From Amycolatopsis taiwanensis DSM 45107 (GTDB lineage: Bacteria; Actinomycetota; Actinomycetes; Mycobacteriales; Pseudonocardiaceae), in assembly GCF_000519205.1 (NCBI RefSeq), contig NZ_JAFB01000039.1:1-64000 (forward strand): 64,000 nucleotides of DNA. The letters are read 5' to 3'. The notes below the pieces were generated by a model that searched no databases, was not told where the DNA came from, and worked only from the letters and a program-made list of their open reading frames with translations. This document shows, in pieces, positions 17,199 to 24,478 of the stretch. The stretch's first letter is position 1, and the number at the start of each line of letters is the position of its first letter. A program made the translations under genes and the position numbers.

Positions 17199-17291
17199 AG
17201 GCCTCCGCTGTGCGCGCCTGCGGTCACCTCAGGCGGGAACACCGACTTTGAGACGCACTCTAGACAACCGCCAGGTACGGAAGGAACTGTC

Positions 17292-19004
17292 GTGCGCACG
17301 TTAAGAATCTGGGGCGTGGAACGCGGCGATCTGCGCAGCCTGGCATTCGCGGCGCTGATCGCCGCCGGGGGCGAACTCGCCGGGCTCGCGCTGCTGAGCA
17401 CCGCGGCCTGGCTGCTGCTGCGCGCCGCCGAACAACCGCCGATCGCCGCGCTGACCGTGGCGATCGTCGCGGTCCGCACTCTCGCGCTGTTGCGTGGCAC
17501 CCTGCGTTACGCCGAGCGCCTCGCCGGGCACCGGGTGGTACTGCGTTATCTCGGCTCGCTGCGCACCAGAGTGTATGAATCCCTGGTACCGCACCGAAAC
17601 CAGGCACACGGCGGCGATCTGCTCGCCCGGGCGGTGTCCGATGTGGACGCCATGCAGGACGCGGTGCTCCGCTGTGTGCTGCCCGCGCTGGTGGCGGCCG
17701 GGACCGGTCTGGTCACGGTGATCGTGGTGGCGTTCGCTTCGCCGGTGGCCGCACTGGTGCTGGCCGCCGGGCTCGCGCTCGCCGGGATCGGGCTGCCGAT
17801 GCTGTCGGCGCGGATCACCGGGGCGGCCGCCCGTGACCGCGCACCGTCGCACGCCGAACTGGCCGCGCACACCGTGGAACTCGTGCGCGGCGCCGACGAA
17901 CTCGCGGTGTTCGGCGCGCGTGAGCGGGCACTCGGCAACGCGAACCGGGTGGCCGACCGGCTGGCGCGGCAGGACAAACGCAGCGCGGCCAGGGTCAGCG
18001 CGCTCGGCGCGGCTGGAATGGTGCTGCAGTTCGGTACCGCGCTCGCGGTGTGCCTGCTCGCCGCCGACCTCGCCGGGCCGACGATCGCCGCGCTCACCCT
18101 CGGCACGATCGGGGTGTTCGAGGTCGCGCTGCCGCTGACCGGCGCGGCCGCTCGCTGGGCCGAGGCCAGCGCGTCGCTGCGCCGGGTGCATGACTTGCTG
18201 ACCGCGCCCGCGCCGCGACCGGGCCCCCGGCAAACGCCCGAGGAGCCGGTGCGGGTGGTGGCCACCGGGCTCGGCGTGCGGTATCCGGGCCGTGAGGAGC
18301 ACGCGCTGTCCGGATTGGACCTGGATCTGCCGTACGGCAAGCGGATCGCGCTGGTCGGGCCGAGCGGATCGGGCAAGAGCACGGTGCTGCACGCCCTGCT
18401 CGGGCTGGTCGAGCCGAGTGCGGGTGGGGTCACCGTGAACGGGGTGGCGCTGGGCGCGTTCGCGCCGGAGGCACTGGCCCCGGTGATCTCCGGTGCGCTC
18501 GCCGACGCACACGTGTTCCACACCACCGTCCGGGAGAACCTGTTGCTGGCCAAGCCTTCGGCGACCGACGCGGAATTGCGCGCGGCGTGCGCGACGGCCG
18601 GGCTGGGCGACTGGCCGGACGGGTTGCCGGCTGGACTGGGCACGGTGCTCGGCGCGGACGGCGCGGCGGTGTCCGGCGGGCAGCGGCAACGACTGGTGCT
18701 GGCCAGAGCGATGCTGGCGAACCCGCAGGTGCTGCTGCTGGACGAGCCGGTCGAGGGCCTCGAACCGGCAACAGGCGACGCGGTGCTGCGCTCGGTGCTC
18801 GCCGAAGCCCGCGGCACCGTGGTTCTGGCCACGCACCGACTGGCGCCGCTTGCCGACGAGCGCGCGTTCGACGAGATCGTGGTGCTGGACAACGGAAAGG
18901 TGATCCAGCGCGGCAGTCACCGTGAACTGGTCAACGTCCAGGGTTACTACGCGGACCGCTGGCGGGCCGAAGCATCTCTCGTATCGGCGGCCGCTCGGCG
19001 ATGA
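17292..19004 (+). CDS. cydC: Cysteine/glutathione ABC exporter subunit CydC
   Basis: A 570-residue half-transporter with an N-terminal six-helix domain and a C-terminal ATPase: Walker A GPSGSGKST near 356-364, signature VSGGQRQRLVLARAM, Walker B VLLLDEP with the following VEGLEP, and H-loop ATHR. It partners CydD. The GTG at 17292 has AAGGA seven bases upstream. Separation from cydD by an inverted-repeat segment is unusual, since these genes normally abut. The sequence after the ATPase is hydrophilic. An ADP-ribosylglycohydrolase gene follows 88 bases downstream on the same strand and may belong to another unit. Confidence 0.92.
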   Translation: MRTLRIWGVERGDLRSLAFAALIAAGGELAGLALLSTAAWLLLRAAEQPPIAALTVAIVAVRTLALLRGTLRYAERLAGHRVVLRYLGSLRTRVYESLVPHRNQAHGGDLLARAVSDVDAMQDAVLRCVLPALVAAGTGLVTVIVVAFASPVAALVLAAGLALAGIGLPMLSARITGAAARDRAPSHAELAAHTVELVRGADELAVFGARERALGNANRVADRLARQDKRSAARVSALGAAGMVLQFGTALAVCLLAADLAGPTIAALTLGTIGVFEVALPLTGAAARWAEASASLRRVHDLLTAPAPRPGPRQTPEEPVRVVATGLGVRYPGREEHALSGLDLDLPYGKRIALVGPSGSGKSTVLHALLGLVEPSAGGVTVNGVALGAFAPEALAPVISGALADAHVFHTTVRENLLLAKPSATDAELRAACATAGLGDWPDGLPAGLGTVLGADGAAVSGGQRQRLVLARAMLANPQVLLLDEPVEGLEPATGDAVLRSVLAEARGTVVLATHRLAPLADERAFDEIVVLDNGKVIQRGSHRELVNVQGYYADRWRAEASLVSAAARR

Positions 19005-19092
19005 GCACCCGACCGGACCCGGTGGGCACTGGGCGTGCGACGCCAGGAAGCGCTGGCGTCGCGGCAGCGACGCGGTGCATGATGTCTGCACA

Positions 19093-20037
19093 ATGGATGA
19101 GTTGGCGCCTGATGGAGGCGAGGTAAGCCTCGCCTATGACTCGCTTGACGGACTTTCTGTCGGGGACGCGCTCGGTGCGCAGTTTTTCGTACCAGGTCGA
19201 TCGTTTTCGGATTTCGCCGCCGGCTGGTTGCCGGAAAATCCGTGGGAGTGGACCGACGACACGGAAATGGCCTGCTCGGTGGTGACGGAGCTTCGTGATC
19301 ACGGCAAAGTCGGCCAGGACAGGCTGGCGGCCGCCTTCGCCGACAGATGTGAGCCTTACCGTGGTTACGGTCCCGGAAGTGTCGTCATTCTGCATCAGAT
19401 TCGCGATGGCGTCCCGTGGCGCAAAGCGGCCGCGTCGGCGTTCGGTGGCGAGGGGTCATGCGGAAACGGGGCCGCGATGCGCGTCGCGCCGCTGGGCGCT
19501 TATTACGCGGGTGATCTCGCCGTCGTCGCCGAGCAGGCAGTTCGTTCCGCCGAGGTCACCCACGCCCACCCGGAGGGGGTCGCTGGGGCGGTTGCCATCG
19601 CGCTCGGCGCATCGGTGGCCGGTACCGCACGTCTGGCCGGAACCCGGCCATCGCCACACGCCTTCCTCGATGCGGTCCTGGACAGTCTTGACCACAGCAG
19701 CGTCCGCCGTGGGATCGTGCGGGCACTGAGCCTGCTCGGCCGGTCGGTAGCGGAAGCCGCTTACGAATTGGGCAATGGCTCACGGGTGACCGCCCAGGAC
19801 ACGGTGCCGTTCGCCTTGTGGCTTGCGGCGACGCAGCTCGACAACTACCCCGCGGCGATCACGGGATGTGTCGAGGCCGGTGGTGACGTCGACACCATGG
19901 CGGCCATGGTCGGCGGTATCGTCGCGGCCTACACCGGGTCGGGCGTCGCCGACCGGCCTGGCGTGGCAGGAGTGCCACCGACGTGGATACGTTCGCGCGA
20001 ACCACTACCGACCTGGACCCTCGGGTGTAGTCATTGA
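19093..20037 (+). CDS. ADP-ribosylglycohydrolase family protein
   Basis: A 314-residue protein of the DraG/ARH family, which removes ADP-ribose from proteins or small molecules using two magnesium ions. Metal-site motifs are visible: WTDDTEM near residue 55, GEGSCGNGAAMRVAPLG near 120-135, and GGDVDTMAAMVGGIVAAYTG near 265 (the family GGD-x-DT). The N-terminal GDALGAQFF block is also present. The ATG at 19093 is the most plausible start because family similarity begins soon after; the upstream extension overlaps cydC. No clear ribosome site is seen, so a leaderless message is possible. The target is unknown. Confidence 0.88.
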   Translation: MDELAPDGGEVSLAYDSLDGLSVGDALGAQFFVPGRSFSDFAAGWLPENPWEWTDDTEMACSVVTELRDHGKVGQDRLAAAFADRCEPYRGYGPGSVVILHQIRDGVPWRKAAASAFGGEGSCGNGAAMRVAPLGAYYAGDLAVVAEQAVRSAEVTHAHPEGVAGAVAIALGASVAGTARLAGTRPSPHAFLDAVLDSLDHSSVRRGIVRALSLLGRSVAEAAYELGNGSRVTAQDTVPFALWLAATQLDNYPAAITGCVEAGGDVDTMAAMVGGIVAAYTGSGVADRPGVAGVPPTWIRSREPLPTWTLGCSH

Positions 20038-20104
20038 GTCGGCGGCTACCTATATAGCGAAGTCGACGACCAACTGCTGGACCGGGGACGTGCCTGCCTG
20101 AGCC

Positions 20105-20230
20105 AGGAACTCACGTGCCCGAACCAGGAACTCACGTGCCCAAACCAGGAACTCACGTGCCCAAACCAGGAACTCACGTGCCCAAACCGGGAACACGGGT
20201 GCCTGAGCCGGGAACACGGGTGCCTGAACC
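20105..20230 (+). repeat. Left array: six 21-bp repeats (AACTC-type orientation)
   Basis: Six contiguous 21-base units start at 20105, 20126, 20147, 20168, 20189 and 20210. The first four are AGGAACTCACGTGCCCRAACC; the last two drift to GGGAACACGGGTGCCTGARCC. A degenerate unit precedes them from 20082. There are no spacers, so this is a minisatellite and not a CRISPR. Read on the other strand the units match the right array, making the whole locus head-to-head. Confidence 0.9.
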
Positions 20231-20261
20231 GGGGACACACCAAGTGCTGGCGTGTCCCCGG
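20229..20261. repeat. Hairpin at the centre of the head-to-head arrays
   Basis: CCGGGGACAC at 20229-20238 and GTGTCCCCGG at 20252-20261 are perfectly complementary with a 13-base loop. This is the symmetry point between the left and right 21-bp arrays. GTGTCCCC/GGGGACAC also occurs beside the related arrays at 42.9 and 54.6 kb. Confidence 0.75.
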
Positions 20262-20428
20262 CTCGGGAGGGCGAGTTCTCAGTTCGGGAAGGCGAGTTCT
20301 CGGTTCGGGAGAGCGAGTTCCGGGTTCGGGAAGGCGAGTTCCGGGCTCGGGAAGGCGAGTTCTCGGTTCGGGAAGGCGAGTTCTCGGTTCGGGAGGGCGA
20401 GTTCTCGGTTCGGGAGGGCGAGTTCGCA
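20261..20428 (+). repeat. Right array: eight 21-bp repeats (GAGTTC-type orientation)
   Basis: Eight contiguous 21-base units start at 20261 and then every 21 bases to 20408; the consensus is GTTCGGGAAGGCGAGTTCTCG. Variation is mostly A/G at one position and TCTCG versus TCCGG at the end. Since 21 is a multiple of three, the array is open in several frames, but nothing else suggests it is coding. Bases 20429-20545 beyond it show no feature I can name. Confidence 0.9.
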
Positions 20429-20545
20429 CCGGGCCGGTCCAGGGGTGGACGGCTCGCGACAATCAGGTTGGTACGGTAAGAAGAACGTGAGATACCTGCG
20501 ACAACCATTCGCGTATGGCAGCGTGCGTGCCTTGGTGTGCAGGGC

Positions 20546-20791
20546 TCAGCAGGACGGGTCATCGGTGTCGTCGTGTAGAGCATCCTTTTTGGATTCGTCC
20601 GTTTTTCCGACGTTCGGTTCGAGGATGGTTCCTGGTCGGGTGGTGTGGGTGCGTCCGGTCGGAGTTGTCACTGCCAGTTCGCCCGTCGCCTCGTCCAGGT
20701 GGAAGTCCCGTCCTTCGCTCACAAAGACCAACCACTCGCTTCCCTCTACCGCCCCCGGAATTCTCGATAACCTCAGCGCGGTATCGTCCAC
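20546..20791 (-). CDS. Small hypothetical protein downstream of MFS gene
   Basis: An 81-residue acidic, hydrophilic frame starting at GTG 20791, 27 bases after the MFS stop on the same strand. It reads like a compact beta-rich domain (SEWLVFVSEGRDFHLDEATG, then VTTPTGRTHTTRPGT) with a charged tail. No membrane segment, signal peptide or known motif is seen. Codon use (G/C-ending) fits a real gene, but there is no clear ribosome site, so translation may depend on coupling to the MFS gene. Function unknown. Confidence 0.45.
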   Translation of the reverse strand: MDDTALRLSRIPGAVEGSEWLVFVSEGRDFHLDEATGELAVTTPTGRTHTTRPGTILEPNVGKTDESKKDALHDDTDDPSC

Positions 20792-20818
20792 GGGGGACGC
20801 CGGGAACGGCTACTACGC

Positions 20819-22210
20819 TCAGCGGGGTACGCGGCCGGCGAAGGTGACCAGCAGCGCTAGCAGGGCGGTGCCGCCACAGACCCCGGCCATGGTCGCGAAC
20901 GAGCCGGCACCGTCCGGGGAGTCGCCGAGGATGATCGCGACGATCGCGCCGCCCATCGCGGCGCCGACGAAGCGGAGCATGTTGAAGACGCCGAGGCCGG
21001 TGCCCGACCCGGCGTCCTGCGCCGAGCGGCTGGCTCCGGCGGCCGCCGGGGTCTGGGTCAGGGCCATTCCCGCGCCGATGCACGTGGCCACCGCAACGAT
21101 TGTCCACATCGGACCCGCACCGGAGCCACCCACCGCGAGGACGACCGCCAGGACGGCCTCGGCCAGGCCCAGACAGATCAGGCCGATTCGCAGCGCTTGG
21201 CGCGGACTCCAGCGCTCGGTGAGCAAGCCCGCTACCGGGGCGAGCAGCGTCATCGCCAGTGGCAGTGCGACGACGAGTAACCCGGCCGCCCGGGAACTGA
21301 AGCCCCAATGCGCCGTGACATACAACGGGATCGTGAGCAGGGTGGCCGTGAGGCAGAACATCTGACACAACGCGGCCACGGCGGAGCGGACGAAACGTGG
21401 TTCGGCCAGCAGCTTCGGCGGCACGAACGGTTCCGCCCGGCGCCGCTCGATCACCACGAACGCGCCGAGTACCGCGGCCGCGAGCCCGATTCCACCCCAC
21501 GCGAGCAGCGAGCCCGGGCCGGCGGCGCCCAAGACCGACGCGCTGACCAGCACGAGTGTCACACCGAGGGCCAGCGAGCATGCTCCGGGCAGGTCCAGCG
21601 GGACCGCTCGCGGCGCGGTCTGCGGTATCCAGCGCCAGCCTCCCGCGAAGGCCGACACCGCGAAGGGCACGATCGCGATGAACACCGCTCGCCAGCCGAA
21701 GGCGTCGGTGAGGATCCCGCCCACGGTGGGGCCCGCGGCCTGGCCCGCCCCGTTGGCGGCGGCCCACCACGACACCGCCCGCCCCCGCCGCTCCGGCCCG
21801 ACCGCCGTGGTGATCAACGCGAGCACGGTCGGCAGCACGAGTGCGCCGGAAAACCCTTGCACCAAGCGGAATATGACGAGCAGCGGCAGCGTCGGTGCGG
21901 TGGCCGCGCCCAGGGCGCCGATCGTCACGCCGACCATGGACGCCAGGAACACCCGCCGCCGGCCGAGCCGGTCGCCGAGCCACCCCGCGAAGGGCAGCCC
22001 GACGGCACAGGTCAGGTTGAACGCGACGACGATCAGCGTCCCGCTGGTCAGCGGCGCGCCCAGGTCGGCGGTGATCACCGCCAGCGGCACGTTGACCAGA
22101 GTGTTCGCGATGGTACTGGCGAAGGTGCCGACCATCAGCGCCGCGGCGAGCAATCCGAGTGGACCGCCCGTCCCGGAACGTACGGACCGTTCTCGTAGTG
22201 CTCCGGTCAT
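20819..22210 (-). CDS. MFS multidrug-type exporter (DHA2-like, 14 helices)
   Basis: About 463 residues with roughly 14 hydrophobic segments, the layout of the DHA2 drug:proton antiporters. The loop signature GWLGDRLGRRRVF follows helix 2, and the family's antiporter-motif region is VLPTVLALI...GRAVSWWAAANGAGQAAGPTVGG. I chose the ATG at 22210, which has GGGGAGAGG about nine bases upstream, over the in-frame GTG at 22228 that lies inside that ribosome site. It is the third gene of the gamma-glutamyltransferase/RidA unit, 33 bases after RidA, and may export a product or toxic analogue (inference). Confidence 0.88.
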   Translation of the reverse strand: MTGALRERSVRSGTGGPLGLLAAALMVGTFASTIANTLVNVPLAVITADLGAPLTSGTLIVVAFNLTCAVGLPFAGWLGDRLGRRRVFLASMVGVTIGALGAATAPTLPLLVIFRLVQGFSGALVLPTVLALITTAVGPERRGRAVSWWAAANGAGQAAGPTVGGILTDAFGWRAVFIAIVPFAVSAFAGGWRWIPQTAPRAVPLDLPGACSLALGVTLVLVSASVLGAAGPGSLLAWGGIGLAAAVLGAFVVIERRRAEPFVPPKLLAEPRFVRSAVAALCQMFCLTATLLTIPLYVTAHWGFSSRAAGLLVVALPLAMTLLAPVAGLLTERWSPRQALRIGLICLGLAEAVLAVVLAVGGSGAGPMWTIVAVATCIGAGMALTQTPAAAGASRSAQDAGSGTGLGVFNMLRFVGAAMGGAIVAIILGDSPDGAGSFATMAGVCGGTALLALLVTFAGRVPR

Positions 22211-22242
22211 GCGCCGGCCTCTCCCCACGCTCCGCCGTCGCT

Positions 22243-22677
22243 TCAGCGCACGGCCACGATCAGGTCCACCTCGACCGGGGCGCCCCCGGGCAGCGCGCGC
22301 ACCCCGACCGCCGCTCGGACGGGCAGGGCGTGCTCGCCCAGCCGGGCGGCGAGTACCGCCGAGGCCCCGTCGGCGACGGCGGACAACTCGGTGAACTCGG
22401 GCGTGCAGCAGATGTAGACCGTCATCCGGACGCAGCGCTCGATGAGGTCCAGGCCGCCTGCCGCCTCGCTCACCGCCACCAATGCGTTGCCGGCAGCCAG
22501 CCCGGCAGCCCAGGACGCCGTGGCGAGGTCAAGATCCTGCCCCACCCGCCCGGTCACGACGAGCTTTCCCGCGCGGCGCGGCGTCATGCCGGCGCTGTAG
22601 GCCAGACCACCGGCGAGCACGGCGGTCCGGTACCGGCCTTGCGGGACAGGCGGCGGTGCGGATGCCTGTTCAGACAC
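22243..22677 (-). CDS. RidA/YjgF-family enamine/imine deaminase
   Basis: A 144-residue RidA-family protein (RYRTAVLAGGLAYSAGMTPRR at the start, then TGRVGQDLD, ending in LPGGAPVEVDLIVAV). RidA proteins hydrolyse reactive enamines and imines formed by PLP enzymes or amine oxidation. The GTG at 22677 overlaps the gamma-glutamyltransferase stop by 8 bases and has AAGGGG upstream. It resembles the divergent, variable YjgF subgroup more than the classical one; the terminal arginine position is not clear to me. It probably detoxifies an intermediate of amine breakdown in this operon. Confidence 0.85.
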   Translation of the reverse strand: MSEQASAPPPVPQGRYRTAVLAGGLAYSAGMTPRRAGKLVVTGRVGQDLDLATASWAAGLAAGNALVAVSEAAGGLDLIERCVRMTVYICCTPEFTELSAVADGASAVLAARLGEHALPVRAAVGVRALPGGAPVEVDLIVAVR

Positions 22678-24268
22678 CGAGCGCCACCCCTTCCTGACGT
22701 GAGTCGGACCCGCCCGCGAAGCAGCCGTGCTCATGGTCGACCGAGATGACCTGCGAGCTCCCGCCCGCGCCCCAGTCGCCGACCGGCACCACGTGGTGTC
22801 CGAGCCGGCGCAGCCCGTCCAAAACGTCCGGCCCCAGCCGATCCTCGACGCGCAGTTCGGCGGGAGATCCGAGATCCCCGGCGTCGCTGCCGGGGAACAC
22901 GGTGAACCGGGGCGCGTCGACCGCGGCCTGCGGTCCGGCGCCGTGGTCGAGCAGATGGGACACCAGTTGGGTGTTCCACTGCACCTGGCCGTCCCCGCCG
23001 GGAGTGTTGCCGACGTGCCGGAGCCGGCCTTCGTCATCGGTGACGAGCCAGGCGTTGAGGGTGTGCACGGGTTTGCGCCGCGGCTTGACCTCGTTGGGGT
23101 GACCGGGCACCAGGTAGGCGCCGCGGCCGAGCCGGTTGTTCAGCACGATCCCGGTGCCGGGGATCGTGATCCCCGCGCCGAAGGTGAAAGCAAGCGACTG
23201 GATCAGGCTCACCGCGCGGCCCTCGCCGTCGACGGCCACCATCGAAGTGGTGTCGCCGGACGGGTTCGCTCCGGCGGGTCCCGGCAGGTCGCCGGAGGCG
23301 ATGCGGGCGCGGGCGGCTTCGACCGCGGCGGGCTCACCGCCAAGCCGCCAGCCGTCGGAGTCGCTTCCCGCCCGGGCGTAGCGGTCGGCGAAGGCGATCC
23401 GGGCGGCGCCGGCGAGCCAGTGCACCTCTTCGGCCGAAAGCGGGGCGTCGCCGAGTTCGCCGTCGCACACCGAGAGCTGGTCGAGGACCATCCAGCCCGG
23501 TGTCGGCATCGGGGTCTGGTACACCCAGTGACCGCCGTAGCGGCGGCGCAGGGCGGACTCGGGCAGCACGGTGGCGGCCGCGGCCCATTCGTCACCGGAA
23601 AAGGGCGCGTCAAGCCCGTTGAGGTGTTCGACGGCTCGTTCGGCCAGCTCACCGGTGTAGAGCGCGGCCGGGTCGTCGGCCAACCGTTTGATGGACGAAG
23701 CCAGCGCGAGCTGTGGTAGCCGGGTGCCGACCGCCGGGACTCCCCCACCGGGCAGCAGTGCCGCGGCGGTGTCCGGATCCGCGGCGAGGCGGGAGGTGTG
23801 CTCCCGGATGTCGCCCGCGGTCCGCGCGGTGCATGGCAGGCCGCGCTGCGCCAGCGTCACGGCCGGCGCCCACAAGTCGGTCAGCGACTGCGTCGCGCCA
23901 GCGCGGTGAAGCGCTTCCAGCGCCGCGATCGCTCCCGGCACGGTGACGGAAAGGGCGCCGTACCGAGGGATGCTACGCATGCCCGCATAACGTTCCGGCG
24001 TGCCGCCATCGGGGCCGAAACCGCTGCCGCAAAAGGCTTGTACGGTGCCGTCCGGCTGGTGAACCAGTGCGAACGCATCGCCTCCGATGCCACACTGCCC
24101 GGGTAGCGCCAGCCACGCCACCGCGGCCATGGCCAGCGCGGCGTCGACGGCCGTGCCGCCACGTTCGAGCACATTCGCGCCGGCGCGGCTGATCGCGGGG
24201 TGGCTGGCCGCGACCATGCCGTCGCTGCCGAGGCTGGCGGGTCTGAGCGCGTCGGGAAACCTGGTCAT
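22670..24268 (-). CDS. ggt: Gamma-glutamyltransferase family protein
   Basis: A 532-residue Ntn-hydrolase of the gamma-glutamyltransferase family, made as one chain that cleaves itself. The nucleophile/cleavage site is readable at GDTTSMVAVD (T340, equivalent to E. coli T391). The family GQCGIGGDAF and VNNRLGRGAYL-like blocks are present (here VLNNRLGRG). There is no signal peptide, whereas classical enzymes are periplasmic, so this one is probably cytoplasmic, as in pathways that remove the glutamyl group from gamma-glutamylated amines. It heads the unit with RidA and an MFS exporter and is divergent from the transporter at 24479. Confidence 0.9.
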   Translation of the reverse strand: MTRFPDALRPASLGSDGMVAASHPAISRAGANVLERGGTAVDAALAMAAVAWLALPGQCGIGGDAFALVHQPDGTVQAFCGSGFGPDGGTPERYAGMRSIPRYGALSVTVPGAIAALEALHRAGATQSLTDLWAPAVTLAQRGLPCTARTAGDIREHTSRLAADPDTAAALLPGGGVPAVGTRLPQLALASSIKRLADDPAALYTGELAERAVEHLNGLDAPFSGDEWAAAATVLPESALRRRYGGHWVYQTPMPTPGWMVLDQLSVCDGELGDAPLSAEEVHWLAGAARIAFADRYARAGSDSDGWRLGGEPAAVEAARARIASGDLPGPAGANPSGDTTSMVAVDGEGRAVSLIQSLAFTFGAGITIPGTGIVLNNRLGRGAYLVPGHPNEVKPRRKPVHTLNAWLVTDDEGRLRHVGNTPGGDGQVQWNTQLVSHLLDHGAGPQAAVDAPRFTVFPGSDAGDLGSPAELRVEDRLGPDVLDGLRRLGHHVVPVGDWGAGGSSQVISVDHEHGCFAGGSDSRQEGVALGV

Positions 24269-24311
24269 CTGCGCACCCTGGCACGAAACGCACGATGCTG
24301 GTTAGGTACGG

Positions 24312-24427
24312 ATTGCACACCGCCTCGGGCCGGGATCTGTGCATTCTGCTGCTCCGGCAAACTGCACAATCCCGCACCCGGCGGATGTGCATGGTTGTCA
24401 TGGCGGCACCCGCGCCGGTATTGCACG
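24312..24427. promoter_or_regulatory. Cluster of five TGCAC/GTGCA motifs between divergent operons
   Basis: In the ggt-transporter intergenic region the pentamer TGCAC alternates in orientation: TGCAC 24314, GTGCA 24339, TGCAC 24363, GTGCA 24387, TGCAC 24422. The first four are spaced 24-25 bases, forming two consecutive inverted repeats (ATTGCACAC...TGTGCATTC and CTGCACAAT...ATGTGCATG). Regular spacing over about two helical turns suggests cooperative binding of one regulator to control both operons. The regulator is not evident. Confidence 0.5.
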
Positions 24428-24478
24428 GTGACCCGCACCACCACAACCACCGCCAAGGTCGGCGGGAAGGAGGCCGCC

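Noticed and set aside
20105-20428. CRISPR array
   Set aside because: Repeats are 21 bp, directly contiguous and without spacers; the two halves are inverted relative to each other and no cas genes are near.
20050-21365. Long proline- or glutamate-rich repeat proteins read through the 21-bp arrays
   Set aside because: A 21-base period keeps several frames open on both strands automatically; the long plus-strand frame continues antisense through the MFS gene.
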